Assembly (NCBI GenBank): GCA_030065985.1
Contig: JASJCM010000004.1
Location: forward strand, 59,095 to 123,094
Direction of reading: 5' to 3'
Length of the DNA: 64,000 nt
DNA from: Woeseiaceae bacterium
Lineage (GTDB): Bacteria; Pseudomonadota; Gammaproteobacteria; Steroidobacterales; Woeseiaceae
Shown here: piece by piece, positions 1-9,472 of the stretch
Layout: every line of letters starts with the position of its first letter
Position numbering within the stretch: position 1 is the first letter of the stretch
Notes under the pieces: generated by a model
Told to the model about the DNA's origin: nothing
Databases searched by the model: none
Seen by the model: the letters and a program-made list of their open reading frames with translations, nothing else
Translations under genes and position numbers: made by a program

Positions 1-333
1 GGTTTCGAGACTCAGCCGCGTATAGCCGCGCTCGCGCGCGACACCAAGGATGTATTCGACGAGCGCGCTTGCGACACCTTTGCCGAGATGAGCCTCGGCC
101 GTGCGCATCGACTTGATCTCGCCGTGCGTCGTATCGAGCTCTTTGAGTGCGCCGCAACCAAGTAGCGCCTTGCCCTCCCAGGCAGACCAGAACGTGATGT
201 CGTTTGCGCGCAGCCCATCAAGGTCGAGCGCATGAACGCTTTCCGGTGGGGAGTGATCATGCATGCCGCGAAGATGTGCGGCGAGAAGCGCCTGCACCTT
301 GGCGCCGCTTAGATCGTCAACGCGGATATTCAA
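1..333 (-). CDS. GNAT family N-acetyltransferase (3' end outside window)
   Basis: I translated this stretch by hand; the frame is open for 111 codons to the window edge. The protein has an N-terminal MHDHSPPESVHALDLDGLR stretch, then WSAWEGKALLGCGALKEL, EIKSMRTAEAHLGKGVASAL and RERGYTRLSLET. That is the beta4-alpha3 acetyl-CoA-binding pattern of GNAT acetyltransferases, with the pyrophosphate loop HLGKGVA (usual Q/RxxGxG/A). The proposed start is TTG at 331-333. It overlaps the ntrC stop as TTGA, so it is probably translationally coupled as the last gene of the glnA-ntrBC operon. The acceptor substrate cannot be told from the sequence. Confidence 0.8.
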   Translation of the reverse strand, partial: MNIRVDDLSGAKVQALLAAHLRGMHDHSPPESVHALDLDGLRANDITFWSAWEGKALLGCGALKELDTTHGEIKSMRTAEAHLGKGVASALVEYILGVARERGYTRLSLET

Positions 334-1724
334 TCGAGATGCAGCGCCTTCATCTTGCGCGCGAGCGTGTTGCGGCCCCAGCCAAGCAGCTTGGCGGCCT
401 CTTGTCGATGGCCGTTTGTGCGAGCCATCGCGATCTCGATCAGCGTCTTTTCGAATGCAGGCATGGCCGTATCGAGCAGAGGCGTCTCGTCCTTGCGCAG
501 CTGCCGGTCCGCCCAGGCGGCCAGAACGCGGGTCCATTCTTTCGCCCCCTGCTGTGACGACTCGGCGCCGCCGAGATCGCCCGGTATGTCCTGCGCAGTA
601 ATCACGCTGCCCGGCGCCGTTACAGTCAGTCGGCGCGCGGCATTGACGAGTTGGCGCACGTTGCCCGGCCAGTCGAATCCTTCGAGCGCTTCCATGGCTC
701 CGGAATCGATGCTTTTTGGTGCCGCGCCAAGCTCCTTACCGGCCTCTGCAAGATAATGGTTGAGCAATAGCGGGATATCTTCGCGGCGCTGGCGCAACGG
801 GGGAGTGTTGATGCGTATGACGTTGAGGCGGTGATACAGATCTTCGCGGAATCGCGCTTCTTTGACTGCCCGGGCGAGATCCTGGTTGGTCGCCGCGATG
901 ACTCGCACATCGACCTTTATCGGCGTCTGACCGCCAACACGATAGAACTCGCTCTCTGCCAGTACGCGCAGCAGGCGCGTCTGCAGGCCCGGGGACATAT
1001 CACCGATTTCGTCCAGAAACAGCGTACCGCCGTTAGCCTGCTCAAACCGACCAATGCGACGAGAATCGGCGCCCGTAAACGCGCCCTTCTCATGGCCGAA
1101 CAGCTCGGACTCCAGCAGCTCGGAAGCAATGGCCGATGTGTTTAGTGCAACGAACGGCTTGTCGGCCCGCGGGCTATGATCGTGCAACGCACGCGCAACC
1201 AGCTCCTTGCCAGTGCCCGACTCCCCCGTGATCAGGACGGTCATGCTCGACCCGGACAGCCGGCCAATCGAGCGGAAGACCTCCTGCATGGCGGGCGCCT
1301 GGCCGATCATCGAGGCAATGACATCCGGCCTGGTCTCCGGCCCGGCGCCCCCGTTCTTGCGCGCCGCCTTGTGGACAAGTTCCACCGCTTCGTCGATATC
1401 GAACGGCTTGGGCAGGTACTCGAACGCACCGCCCTTGTACGCCGCGACCGCGCTCTCGAGATCGGAGTGAGCAGTAATTACGATAATTGGCAGCTCGGGC
1501 GACGTGTCCTGAAGGCGTTCGAGCAACGCAATGCCGCTCATTCCCGGCATGCGCACGTCGGTGATCAGCACGTCTGGTTTGTCATCATCAAGGGCGTCGA
1601 GCAGGTGCTCCGCACGCTCGAAACTACGCGTCTCCATGTCGGCGTGCTTCAGCGCTTTCTCAAGCACCCAGCGCACGGACTGATCGTCGTCGACGATCCA
1701 GACGTTGAGGTCGTTGTCAGTCAC
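330..1724 (-). CDS. ntrC: Nitrogen regulation response regulator NtrC (sigma-54 activator)
   Basis: Enhancer-binding activator of sigma-54 promoters, phosphorylated by NtrB under nitrogen limitation. An N-terminal receiver domain carries the phosphoacceptor Asp near residue 56 (ITDVRMPG). The central AAA+ domain has Walker A GESGTGKE (about 167-174), the sigma-54 contact loop GAFTGA (about 214-219) and Walker B LFLDEIGD (about 235-242). A Fis-type helix-turn-helix ends the protein (RQEAAKLLGWGRNTLARK). I chose GTG at 1722-1724 over the upstream ATG at 1742 because AGGAGA sits six bases before it. This leaves an 8-nt overlap with ntrB and a 464-residue protein, close to the usual family length. 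Two NtrC-type sites lie upstream of glnA in the same operon. Confidence 0.95.
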   Translation of the reverse strand: MTDNDLNVWIVDDDQSVRWVLEKALKHADMETRSFERAEHLLDALDDDKPDVLITDVRMPGMSGIALLERLQDTSPELPIIVITAHSDLESAVAAYKGGAFEYLPKPFDIDEAVELVHKAARKNGGAGPETRPDVIASMIGQAPAMQEVFRSIGRLSGSSMTVLITGESGTGKELVARALHDHSPRADKPFVALNTSAIASELLESELFGHEKGAFTGADSRRIGRFEQANGGTLFLDEIGDMSPGLQTRLLRVLAESEFYRVGGQTPIKVDVRVIAATNQDLARAVKEARFREDLYHRLNVIRINTPPLRQRREDIPLLLNHYLAEAGKELGAAPKSIDSGAMEALEGFDWPGNVRQLVNAARRLTVTAPGSVITAQDIPGDLGGAESSQQGAKEWTRVLAAWADRQLRKDETPLLDTAMPAFEKTLIEIAMARTNGHRQEAAKLLGWGRNTLARKMKALHLD

Positions 1725-2778
1725 CCGACGTCTCCTGTTCAAGCGGGATACGTACGAAAAATACGGTCCTGCCCGGGCGGCTCTCGAACTCGATAAGTCC
1801 GTTGTGTCGACTGATCATTTCCTGCGCTGCTGGCAGGCCAAGACCCGTTCCCTCCGGACGGCTCGTAACAAGCGGATAGAACACCGAGTCCTGCAGATCG
1901 AACGGGATGCCTGGACCGTCGTCCTCGACCTCGATGGACGCGATAACGCGATGGCGGACGTCGCCGATCGTGAAATTTGTGACGGCGCGGCTGCGCAGTG
2001 TGATCGTGCCGTGTCCTTCGAGTGCCGTTGCAGCGTTGCGCACGAGGTTCAGGAACGCCTGGACCATCTGGTCGCGATCGAGGTTGATCTCGGGAAGGCC
2101 GGGGTCATAGTCACGCCGGATCGTCAGGTAGGGGAGATCCTCTGCTTCGATAATGCGGATGACGTACTCGACTAATTCGTGAATGTTCACGGCTCGTTTG
2201 TTTGGCGGCCCTCCAGGACCAAGCAGGGTATCAACGAGGCCCGCAAGTCGATCGGTTTCGCTGATCACGACGTCGGTGTATTCGCGCAGCTCTTGTTCGC
2301 CCAGCTGGCGCTCAAGCAATTGCGCCGCTCCACGTATGCCGCCGAGCGGATTCTTGATCTCGTGGGCAAGCTGTCGAATCATCTGGCGGCCCGCACCGTG
2401 CTGGATAAGCAGCGCATTCTCGCGGCTGATCTGCGAGCGGCGCGTAACGTCGTTGATCTCGACGAGTACCGACGCATTGTCGATTTGTACCGGGGATGCA
2501 TGGCAGTCGACTACGCGTTCGTCGGGATGCACCTCAGTCGGGGCAAGCCGCATTTCGTTGGCGTAGTGTTCTCCGCTCGCCGCAACGCGGGCGAGTATTT
2601 CGCGCATCTCGGGTTCGTCGTCGACGAGCTGCAGCAATGACTGTCCGCGGGCACGTTGCCGACTGATGCCAAGGACGTTCTCGCCAGCCGGGTTCAGATC
2701 GACGATCAACAGGTTGTCGTCGAGCAGGACAATGCCCGAAGAAAGACTATCGAGAATGCGGCCGGGGTCTTGCTGCAG
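1717..2778 (-). CDS. glnL: Nitrogen regulation sensor histidine kinase NtrB (start uncertain)
   Basis: Cytoplasmic sensor kinase/phosphatase that controls NtrC in response to PII. An N-terminal PAS domain (about residues 5-110) is followed by the H-box RQLAHEIKNPLGGIRGAAQL with phospho-His near 139, then the N-box NLVRNAATAL, G1 DDGPGI and G2 GTGLGL. The start is a problem. Between the stop of the preceding DUF4124 gene and the PAS domain there is no in-frame ATG, GTG or TTG. The only in-frame ATG (3045) lies deep inside the DUF4124 gene in another frame. I placed a provisional CTG start at 2776-2778 behind AAGGGA, giving 353 residues, the normal family size. ATT at the ILDSL codon is an alternative. 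Confidence 0.85.
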   Translation of the reverse strand: MQQDPGRILDSLSSGIVLLDDNLLIVDLNPAGENVLGISRQRARGQSLLQLVDDEPEMREILARVAASGEHYANEMRLAPTEVHPDERVVDCHASPVQIDNASVLVEINDVTRRSQISRENALLIQHGAGRQMIRQLAHEIKNPLGGIRGAAQLLERQLGEQELREYTDVVISETDRLAGLVDTLLGPGGPPNKRAVNIHELVEYVIRIIEAEDLPYLTIRRDYDPGLPEINLDRDQMVQAFLNLVRNAATALEGHGTITLRSRAVTNFTIGDVRHRVIASIEVEDDGPGIPFDLQDSVFYPLVTSRPEGTGLGLPAAQEMISRHNGLIEFESRPGRTVFFVRIPLEQETSGD

Positions 2779-2804
2779 CGGTCCCTTGCCGGAACCGTCG
2801 CCGT

Positions 2805-3326
2805 CTAGAGTACGGTGTTCTGCTGAACGTAGAAGCGATTCGTCCGACTGCGAATCATCATGTTGCCCGTCTCGTCCAGCACCTCGGCCTGGAGGTTGTG
2901 AACTCCCCGCCAGACTTCGTCGATCTGGAAGGTCGTGCTGTTCACCATCCTGGGATTGCCATCGAAATACACCCGGATCCGGTGTCCCGGCTGAAGGGCC
3001 GGGCTCAGCGCCAGGGTGACGCTCAGCGTGCCTTCGATGTTCCACAGGGTTTCTTCCGGGCCGGGGTTGGCAACTTCGAGAGATTCATAGCGGAACGGTG
3101 CCGCAGGCTCCGCTGCTTCATCGTCTTCGGCAGAGTCCTCTGCTCCGCGCAGGCTCGGCGAGCGGCTCGCGTTCGGGGCCTCGAGTTCGACGCGCTTTGC
3201 GCCCGGGTGCGGGCGATCGGAGTAGTGAACCACACCCTCCTCATCGGTCCAGACATAGGCTTCGTCCGCCAATGCGAATGGCATGGCGAGAAGGCCCAGC
3301 AGGACGAGAATCGTTCGTGTTTCCAT
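2805..3326 (-). CDS. DUF4124 domain-containing exported protein
   Basis: A protein of 173 residues with a cleavable signal peptide (MET..ILVLLGLLAMPFALA). The DUF4124 motif follows immediately: YVWTDEEGVVHYSDRPHPGA at about residues 24-43. An acidic, low-complexity linker (about 55-75) leads into a beta-rich C-terminal half with an Ig-like look (HRIRVYFDGNPRM, GVHNLQAEVLDETG). It lies between glnA and ntrB. Genes encoding DUF4124 proteins are common at this position in gammaproteobacteria, but their role is not established. It is probably periplasmic and co-transcribed with glnA and ntrBC. Confidence 0.8.
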   Translation of the reverse strand: METRTILVLLGLLAMPFALADEAYVWTDEEGVVHYSDRPHPGAKRVELEAPNASRSPSLRGAEDSAEDDEAAEPAAPFRYESLEVANPGPEETLWNIEGTLSVTLALSPALQPGHRIRVYFDGNPRMVNSTTFQIDEVWRGVHNLQAEVLDETGNMMIRSRTNRFYVQQNTVL

Positions 3327-3365
3327 ACAGTTAGCATAGCAGCGAGGACGACTTTCGGGCTAGTG

Positions 3366-3392
3366 ACCGGGCGGCAAAAAATGCCGCCCGGT
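3366..3392 (-). terminator. Stem-loop downstream of glnA
   Basis: A perfect 11-bp inverted repeat, ACCGGGCGGCA (3366-3376) and TGCCGCCCGGT (3382-3392), separated by five A on the plus strand (five T in the minus-strand transcript). It sits 16 nt after the glnA stop. The T tract is in the loop rather than after the stem, so it may work as a partial terminator or an RNA-stabilising hairpin. Either role would lower ntrBC expression relative to glnA. Confidence 0.5.
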
Positions 3393-3407
3393 TCACAGTT
3401 TTGGCCT

Positions 3408-4817
3408 TTAGAGGCTGTAATACATGTCAAATTCGACCGGATGCGTCGTCATGCGCAGGCGCGTGACGTTTTCCATCTTGAGGTCGATGTAGGCGTCGAT
3501 CAGGTCATCCGAGAACACCCCACCGGCCGTCAGGAAGGCACGATCTTCGTCCAGTGCCGTCAGCGCCTCTTCGAGCGAGAACGCGACGAGGTCGAGCTTC
3601 TTCTCTTCCTCTGGCGGAAGATCGTAGAGATCCTTGTCGGCAGCATCGCCCGGATGGATCTTGTTCTGGATGCCGTCGAGGCCGGCCATCATCATTGCGG
3701 CGAAGCAGAGATACGGGTTGGCCATCGAGTCACCGAAGCGCACCTCGATACGACGTCCTTTCGGGTTCGCGATGTACGGAATACGAATCGACGCCGATCG
3801 GTTGCGGGCCGAATAGGCCAGAATCGTCGGCGCTTCGAAGCCCGGTACGAGGCGCTTGTAGCTGTTCGTCGACGGGTTGGCAAAGGCGTTGAGCGCTTTC
3901 GCGTGCTTGATGATGCCGCCAATGTAATAGAGGGCGGTTTCTGACAGGCCACCGTAGCCGTCACCCGAGAACAGGTTTTCTCCGTCCTTGAACAGTGACT
4001 GGTGCACGTGCATGCCGTTACCGTTATCGTTGACGAGCGGCTTGGGCATGAACGTCGCTGTCTTGCCGTAAGCATGCGCCACGTTGTGTACGACATACTT
4101 GAGGACCTGAACTTCGTCGGCCTTGCTCACCAAGGTGTTGAATTTAACACCAATTTCGCACTGGCCAGCCGTCGCAACCTCGTGGTGATGCACTTCGGTC
4201 GTGAGGCCCATTTCCTCGAGCGCGAGACACATCGACGAGCGAATGTCGTGCAGCGAATCGACAGGCGGGACCGGGAAGTAGCCGCCCTTGACCGTCGGGC
4301 GGTGACCCGTGTTGCCTTCCTCGAGGCTACGGTCGGTGTTCCAGGCGCCTTCGTCAGAGTCGATCTTGTAGAACGCACCCTGCATGTTGTCATCCCACGC
4401 GACGCTATCGAATACAAAGAACTCGTTCTCGGGGCCGAAGTAAGCGGCGTCTGCAACGCCGGTCGACTCGAGATAAGCCTGCGCACGCTCAGCCAGCGAA
4501 CGCGGGCAGCGATCGTAGCCCTTCATCGTCGAAGGCTCGACGACGTTACAACGAATATTCATGGTCGGCTCGTCCGTGAAGACGTCGAGCACGGCCGAAG
4601 CGGGATCCGGCATGAGGATCATGTCGGACTCATTAATACCCTTCCAGCCGGAAATCGACGACCCGTCGAACATCTTGCCGTCTTCAAAGACGTCGTCGTC
4701 GATCGTGTGGGCGGGCACGGTTACGTGTTGTTCTTTGCCTTTCGTGTCCGTGAAACGAAAATCGACAAACTTGACTTCGGCCTCTTTCAGTTTGGCCATT
4801 ACCTCTGCGGCTGTCAT
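3408..4817 (-). CDS. glnA: Glutamine synthetase type I
   Basis: Makes glutamine from glutamate, ammonia and ATP in the cytoplasm, as a dodecamer. It has 469 residues, the length of the enterobacterial GSI-beta enzyme. Visible signatures are [17 protein letters not shown] near residue 50, the ATP/metal-binding stretch [10 protein letters not shown] in the middle, and [20 protein letters not shown] with the substrate arginines. The adenylylation site is Tyr398 in [10 protein letters not shown], so activity is expected to be controlled by GlnE. A GGAGG ribosome site precedes the ATG. The upstream region carries a sigma-54 promoter and two NtrC sites. Confidence 0.98.
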   Translation of the reverse strand: MTAAEVMAKLKEAEVKFVDFRFTDTKGKEQHVTVPAHTIDDDVFEDGKMFDGSSISGWKGINESDMILMPDPASAVLDVFTDEPTMNIRCNVVEPSTMKGYDRCPRSLAERAQAYLESTGVADAAYFGPENEFFVFDSVAWDDNMQGAFYKIDSDEGAWNTDRSLEEGNTGHRPTVKGGYFPVPPVDSLHDIRSSMCLALEEMGLTTEVHHHEVATAGQCEIGVKFNTLVSKADEVQVLKYVVHNVAHAYGKTATFMPKPLVNDNGNGMHVHQSLFKDGENLFSGDGYGGLSETALYYIGGIIKHAKALNAFANPSTNSYKRLVPGFEAPTILAYSARNRSASIRIPYIANPKGRRIEVRFGDSMANPYLCFAAMMMAGLDGIQNKIHPGDAADKDLYDLPPEEEKKLDLVAFSLEEALTALDEDRAFLTAGGVFSDDLIDAYIDLKMENVTRLRMTTHPVEFDMYYSL

Positions 4818-4882
4818 GGGTTTCCTCCGGTTCTCATGCAGTCAAAAATCGGCCGCCAGTGCGGCCCGTTGGCATAGGTGAT

Positions 4883-4898
4883 TGCATGAAGTGTGCCA
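4883..4898 (-). promoter_or_regulatory. Sigma-54 promoter of glnA
   Basis: On the minus strand the sequence TGGCACACTTCATGCA matches the -24/-12 element: GG and GC are separated by exactly 10 nt. It lies 66-81 bp upstream of the glnA start and downstream of two NtrC-type sites, the arrangement of enterobacterial glnAp2. Confidence 0.85.
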
Positions 4899-4960
4899 AA
4901 ATGGGGCATCGTGTAACCATCTGTTTTAGCTGAAGTTACTATTCGACTAAATCGTCGGGT

Positions 4961-4977
4961 CGCACCATTATAGTGCA
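4961..4977 (-). promoter_or_regulatory. NtrC-binding site (proximal)
   Basis: Plus strand CGCACCATTATAGTGCA, i.e. TGCACT-N5-GGTGCG on the minus strand, is one base from the NtrC dyad TGCACY-N5-GGTGCA. Its centre is about 78 bp upstream of the sigma-54 -12/-24 element and 31 bp from the second site, so both lie on the same face of the helix. Confidence 0.75.
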
Positions 4978-4995
4978 AAATCCCTTCTTTGTGCA
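4967..4995 (-). promoter_or_regulatory. Sigma-70 promoter overlapping the NtrC sites (glnAp1-like)
   Basis: On the minus strand a perfect TATAAT (plus-strand 4967-4972) lies 17 nt after TGCACA (plus-strand 4990-4995, 4/6 match to TTGACA). Both elements overlap the NtrC dyads. NtrC binding should therefore repress this basal promoter while activating the sigma-54 promoter, as at enterobacterial glnA. Confidence 0.55.
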
Positions 4996-5008
4996 CCACA
5001 TCGGTGCG
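4992..5008 (-). promoter_or_regulatory. NtrC-binding site (distal)
   Basis: TGCACCACATCGGTGCG fits the dyad TGCACC-N5-GGTGCA with one mismatch at the end. Paired with the site at 4961-4977, centre to centre 31 bp, it would form the enhancer to which NtrC oligomerises. Confidence 0.75.
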
Positions 5009-5171
5009 TCGCTGGGCGGCGCGGAAAACGTTTTCGCATCCATAGCCGAGCGGCTACGCGAGGCGTGTGCGGAAACGTTATTCCGCGACGGCGAATTTCC
5101 CTGTGAGAAAGCCCTAAGAAGACCGAAAACTCGTTATACTTCGCGCCTTTGAAGCCTCCCAAGACGCCTGA

Positions 5172-6101
5172 ATGAGCACGGATACAACGCCCCTGGCGCT
5201 GAGCTTCCAGGACCTGATTCTGAAGTTGCAGCAATACTGGGCTGAACGCGGCTGCGTCATTATGCAGCCCTACGACATGGAGATGGGCGCCGGCACGTTT
5301 CACCCGGCGACTTTTCTGCGCGCGGTCGGGCCCGAGCCGTGGTCCGCGGCTTACGTGCAGCCAAGCCGACGCCCGACAGACGGTCGCTATGGCGACAATC
5401 CGTTTCGCCTGCAGCATTACTACCAGTACCAGGTTGTCCTGAAGCCGTCACCCGACGACATTCAGGAGATGTACCTGGGCTCGCTCGAGGCCATTGGCAT
5501 CGACCCGACCGTGCACGACATCCGTTTTGTCGAAGACAACTGGGAGTCGCCGACGCTCGGCGCGTGGGGTCTTGGCTGGGAAGTGTGGCTGAACGGTATG
5601 GAGGTAACACAGTTCACATACTTCCAGCAGGTTGGCGGCCTCGAGTGCCGGCCCGTGACCGGCGAGATCACCTATGGCATCGAGCGCCTCGCGATGTACC
5701 TGCAAAACGTGCAGAGCATTTTTGATCTCGTCTGGACCGACGGACCGCTGGGTCGCATTACCTATGGCGACGTTTATCACCAGAACGAAGTCGAGCAATC
5801 GAAGTACAACTTCGAAGAGGCCGACGTTGACGCCTTGTTTGTAGCGTTCGACCAGTGCGAGCACGAATGCGAACGTCTGATTGAGCTCGGTCTCGCATTG
5901 CCGGCCTATGAGCAGATGCTCACCGCATCGCACACGTTCAACCTGCTCGATGCACGCCAGGCGATATCCGTCACCGAGCGGCAGCGCTTCATTCTTCGTG
6001 TCCGCACAATGTCCCGGTCAATCTGCGAAGCGTATTACGCGAGTCGCGAAGCGCTCGGCTTCCCGATGGTCGAGTCCGTCGTAAAAGGTGGGTCGTCATG
6101 A
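5172..6101 (+). CDS. glyQ: Glycyl-tRNA synthetase alpha subunit
   Basis: Catalytic (class II) subunit of the bacterial alpha2beta2 glycyl-tRNA synthetase, 309 residues. Family signatures visible are [39 protein letters not shown], the [20 protein letters not shown] motif near 60-80 and [21 protein letters not shown] -10-like TATACT lies at 5135-5140, about 30 bp before the ATG, without a clear -35. The gene is divergent from glnA and overlaps glyS by 4 nt (ATGA), coupling the two subunits. Confidence 0.97.
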   Translation: MSTDTTPLALSFQDLILKLQQYWAERGCVIMQPYDMEMGAGTFHPATFLRAVGPEPWSAAYVQPSRRPTDGRYGDNPFRLQHYYQYQVVLKPSPDDIQEMYLGSLEAIGIDPTVHDIRFVEDNWESPTLGAWGLGWEVWLNGMEVTQFTYFQQVGGLECRPVTGEITYGIERLAMYLQNVQSIFDLVWTDGPLGRITYGDVYHQNEVEQSKYNFEEADVDALFVAFDQCEHECERLIELGLALPAYEQMLTASHTFNLLDARQAISVTERQRFILRVRTMSRSICEAYYASREALGFPMVESVVKGGSS

Positions 6102-8179
6102 GCAATGACTTCCTCATAGAGATCGGTACGGAAGAACTGCCACCCAAAGCTCTGCGCCCGCTCATGGAGGCATTCGGCGAGAACCTCACTGCGGGCATTG
6201 ACGACGCGCGACTCGCGCACGGTGACGTACGCGCCTACGCCAGCCCGCGACGCTTGACGGTGCACGTGGAAAAGCTGGCGCAGCAACAGGATGACCGGGA
6301 GGTCGAGCAAAAGGGGCCGCCGGTGCGTGTTGCTTTTGACGACGATGGCAACCCAACGCCCGCAGCTACCGCGTTCGCAACGAAGTGTGGTGTCAGCGTC
6401 GAGGGGCTCGATCGCGTCGAAACGGAGAAAGGCGAGTGGCTGATGTTTAGGTTGCTCGAGAAAGGGCGCACGGCGAGCGAGCTTCTGCCAGATATCATCG
6501 AGCGCGCCCTCGCGGCGCTGCCGATTCCGCGTCGCATGCGCTGGGGCGCAGGTGACGCAGAGTTTGTTCGCCCGGTGCACTGGGTTTTGATGCTCCACGG
6601 TGACGACGTTATCGATGCGACGATCATGGGCCTCAAAACCGGTCGCGAGTCACGCGGACACCGATACCACTCGTCGGGCCCGATCGAAATCGCCTCGCCC
6701 GGCGAATACCTCGAGAAGCTCGAGGCCGATGGTTATGTCATTGCTGACTTCATGCGGCGGCGCGCCATGGTATCGGAAGGTGTCGACGCTGCGGCCGAAC
6801 AGGCCGGCGGTACCATTGTCGACGGCGAGTCGCTATTCGACGAGGTCGCGGCACTTGTTGAATGGCCGGTACCCATTGTCGGCGCCTTCGACGAGATCTA
6901 TCTCGAACTGCCGCGTGAAGTGGTCGTTTCGACGCTGACCGGACACCAGCGTTACTTCCCGGTTGCAGACGACAACAACAAGCTTTTGCCGCACTTCGTC
7001 ACGGTCGCGAACCTGGAGAGCGCCGACCCGGAGCAGGTCATCGAAGGTAATGAGCGTGTCATTCGGCCGCGCCTCGCTGACGCCGCGTTCTTCTGGGACA
7101 GCGACCGCAAGCGCACCCTGGCAAGTCGCCAGGAAACGCTGCGCGAGGTCGTCTACCAGCGCGGACTGGGCACCGAATTCGACCGCAGCACGCGCATCGC
7201 GAAGCTCGGCAGATGGGTCGCCAAGAAGCTCAAAGCAGACGCCGAGGCTGTCGACCGGGCCGCGATGCTCTGCAAGTGCGACCTCGTGACGGGCATGGTC
7301 GGCGAATTCCCGGACTTGCAGGGCACAATGGGGCGTTACTACGCGATCGCCGACGGCGAGCCCGACAACGTCGCCGATGCGATCGCCGAGCACTATCTTC
7401 CGGCCTTTGCCGGGGACGCATTGCCCGTGACAGAAACGGGGCAGATCGTCGCAGTTGCCGACAAGATCGACACACTTGCCGGCATTTTCTCGATCGGCAA
7501 GAAGCCGAGCGGAAATCGTGACCCATTCAAGCTGCGCCGAGCCGCCCTGGGAATCGTGCGCATTCTCGTCGAATGCGGCCTGGACATCGATCTCGAGAAG
7601 CTGATCGAGAAGGCGCTCAAGGCGCAGCCGAAGAGCAAGCTGGACCGGGACGAGCTGGCGCGCGAGCTGCATACCTTCATTTGCGAGCGCCTGCGCAACT
7701 ACTGCCTGGATCGTGACAAAGGACTAAAACCCGAGACATTTGAAGCAGTTATGCTCAGGCGACCGGAGTCACTCGTTGACTTTGACCGCCGCCTTGCGGC
7801 CGTGCAGACATTTGCACGGCTCGAGCAGGCCGAGAGCCTGGCCGCCGCCAACAAGCGGATCGCGAATATCCTGCGCCAGGCTGGCGAGCCGACCGGGTTA
7901 ACGGTCAACAGGAAACTGCTCGCCCTCGAGGCGGAGCAGGCGCTCTACAACGCGCTCGAGAACTCCCGCGAAAAGGTCTCGCCAATGCTCGAACAGCGCC
8001 GATATGCTGAGATCCTGAACGAACTCGCAGATTTGCGCGAGCCGGTGGATCGCTTCTTCGACGATGTCATGGTCATGGTTGACGAAGAGGACGTTCGTGA
8101 TAACCGGTTGGCGCTTTTGGGCGAACTTCGGGCCCTTTTCCTCGATGTTGCCGACATTTCGCGCCTTTCCATAGGATAA
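6098..8179 (+). CDS. glyS: Glycyl-tRNA synthetase beta subunit
   Basis: Beta subunit of the tetrameric glycyl-tRNA synthetase, 693 residues (E. coli 689), involved in tRNA recognition and required for aminoacylation. The N terminus [18 protein letters not shown] is the family signature. The internal [13 protein letters not shown] and a C-terminal anticodon-binding DALR-like helical region (from about residue 570) are also present. It starts within the glyQ stop codon, and gmhB begins one base after its own stop. Confidence 0.97.
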   Translation: MSNDFLIEIGTEELPPKALRPLMEAFGENLTAGIDDARLAHGDVRAYASPRRLTVHVEKLAQQQDDREVEQKGPPVRVAFDDDGNPTPAATAFATKCGVSVEGLDRVETEKGEWLMFRLLEKGRTASELLPDIIERALAALPIPRRMRWGAGDAEFVRPVHWVLMLHGDDVIDATIMGLKTGRESRGHRYHSSGPIEIASPGEYLEKLEADGYVIADFMRRRAMVSEGVDAAAEQAGGTIVDGESLFDEVAALVEWPVPIVGAFDEIYLELPREVVVSTLTGHQRYFPVADDNNKLLPHFVTVANLESADPEQVIEGNERVIRPRLADAAFFWDSDRKRTLASRQETLREVVYQRGLGTEFDRSTRIAKLGRWVAKKLKADAEAVDRAAMLCKCDLVTGMVGEFPDLQGTMGRYYAIADGEPDNVADAIAEHYLPAFAGDALPVTETGQIVAVADKIDTLAGIFSIGKKPSGNRDPFKLRRAALGIVRILVECGLDIDLEKLIEKALKAQPKSKLDRDELARELHTFICERLRNYCLDRDKGLKPETFEAVMLRRPESLVDFDRRLAAVQTFARLEQAESLAAANKRIANILRQAGEPTGLTVNRKLLALEAEQALYNALENSREKVSPMLEQRRYAEILNELADLREPVDRFFDDVMVMVDEEDVRDNRLALLGELRALFLDVADISRLSIG

Positions 8180-8180
8180 G

Positions 8181-8741
8181 ATGGCCGCCGCACTCGCCCC
8201 GAGGGGGCTCGTCATTCTGGACCGGGACGGTGTCATCAACCGCGACTCGGACGCCTTCGTGAAATCGCCCGCCGAGTGGCTGCCGCTGCCCGGCAGTATC
8301 GATGCGATCGCGGCGCTTTCGAACGCGGGCTTCACGGTAACTGTGGCAAGTAACCAGTCCGGCCTTGCACGAGGGCTGTTCGATCGGGCGGCGCTCCGTG
8401 CGATGCACCGTAAATTCCGGCGGCTCGTGAACGCAGCAGGTGGCCATGTTGACCGGATCGTGGTCTGTCCGCACGGCCCCAACGATGGCTGCAGCTGTCG
8501 GAAGCCGCTTCCCGGCCTGCTGTTACGCCTGGCGAAGCACTATGAGACCGCGCTCGATGGCGTGCCGGTCATTGGTGACTCGACTCGCGACCTTGAGGCG
8601 GCGAAGGCCGCCGGGGCGGCGCCAATACTGGTCCGAACCGGTAACGGCACCCGGACCGAGGCGTCGCTGCCGGATGCGTTATCGGATGTCGCGGTCTACG
8701 ACGATCTCGCCACAGCTGCTGCTGCACTCGTGGGACGGTAA
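8181..8741 (+). CDS. gmhB: D-glycero-beta-D-manno-heptose 1,7-bisphosphate 7-phosphatase
   Basis: HAD-family phosphatase of the LPS ADP-heptose pathway, 186 residues. The HAD nucleophile motif is ILDRDGVINRDS near residue 12 and motif II is VASNQSG. The zinc-binding CPHGPNDGCSCRKP loop, typical of GmhB, is near 97-110, and motif IV is VIGDSTRDLEAAKAAGA. The ATG lies one base after the glyS stop, and plsC starts 2 nt after its stop. The placement glyQ-glyS-gmhB-plsC is common in gammaproteobacteria and implies co-transcription. Confidence 0.93.
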   Translation: MAAALAPRGLVILDRDGVINRDSDAFVKSPAEWLPLPGSIDAIAALSNAGFTVTVASNQSGLARGLFDRAALRAMHRKFRRLVNAAGGHVDRIVVCPHGPNDGCSCRKPLPGLLLRLAKHYETALDGVPVIGDSTRDLEAAKAAGAAPILVRTGNGTRTEASLPDALSDVAVYDDLATAAAALVGR

Positions 8742-8743
8742 GC

Positions 8744-9472
8744 ATGCGCTGGTTGCGATCTGCTCTGTTCATTGTGTTTGGCTTCGTCAGCATTATTGTC
8801 TACGCGACGTTTGCTTTACTGGTGTTTTGGGCGCCCCAGCGCTTTCTCTGGGGCATCGTCGTTAACTACTGCAAGCTGGCTCTGTGGGCCGGCGACTTCA
8901 TCTGTGGCATGAAGATGGTGGTGGAGGGTCAGGAAAACCTGCCAGACGAACCCAGCGTCATCATGATCAAGCACACGTCCACGCTGGAGACCTACGGCCA
9001 CGTGCCGTATTTCCCGCGAACCGCCTGGGTGCTCAAGCGCGAAATCACCTGGATGCCGATTTTCGGTTGGGTGATTGGCCTCATCTTCCGACCGATCGCG
9101 ATCAAGCGCAGCGCGGGCCGTACCGCCGTGATGCAGGTTATCGAGCAGGGTAAGGAAAAGCTCGCCAATGGCATCTGGGTGACGGTCTATCCCGAGGGCA
9201 CGCGCATGCCGCCGGGCGAAACGAAAAAGTACGGCATTTCAGGCGCCGCGCTCGCCAAAGAGGCGGGCGTGCCGATCGTGCCGGTGGCCCACAACGCCGG
9301 CGATCTGTGGAAGCGGCTTGAGTTCACGAAGCGCCCGGGCATCGTGCGATTCTGTATTGGTCCGCCAATCAGCGCCGCGGGCCGCCCGCCAAAAGAAACG
9401 AACCTTCTGGTGCAGGAGTGGATCGAAAACAAGATGAAAGAGATCAGCACTGCCTACCAGGACAAGGAATGA
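8744..9472 (+). CDS. plsC: 1-acylglycerol-3-phosphate O-acyltransferase (PlsC family)
   Basis: Inner-membrane acyltransferase of phospholipid synthesis, 242 residues. An N-terminal hydrophobic segment (about 3-27) anchors it. The acyltransferase block I reads IKHTSTLETYG, so the canonical HX4D is HX4E here; this variant occurs in a PlsC subfamily. The substrate-binding motif YPEGTRMPPGE is near residue 149, and PIVPVAHNAGDLW follows. The next gene overlaps by 4 nt. It could be a lysophospholipid acyltransferase other than the main PlsC. Confidence 0.85.
   Translation: MRWLRSALFIVFGFVSIIVYATFALLVFWAPQRFLWGIVVNYCKLALWAGDFICGMKMVVEGQENLPDEPSVIMIKHTSTLETYGHVPYFPRTAWVLKREITWMPIFGWVIGLIFRPIAIKRSAGRTAVMQVIEQGKEKLANGIWVTVYPEGTRMPPGETKKYGISGAALAKEAGVPIVPVAHNAGDLWKRLEFTKRPGIVRFCIGPPISAAGRPPKETNLLVQEWIENKMKEISTAYQDKE

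Noticed and set aside
12..260. Frame of 82 codons at the window start
   Set aside because: It is an out-of-frame shadow of the GNAT gene, whose true frame (1-333) has conserved acetyltransferase motifs.
3043..3045. In-frame ATG far upstream as the ntrB start
   Set aside because: It would overlap about 240 bp of the DUF4124 gene and encode a low-complexity Arg/Gly/Pro/Gln-rich tail without homology to NtrB.
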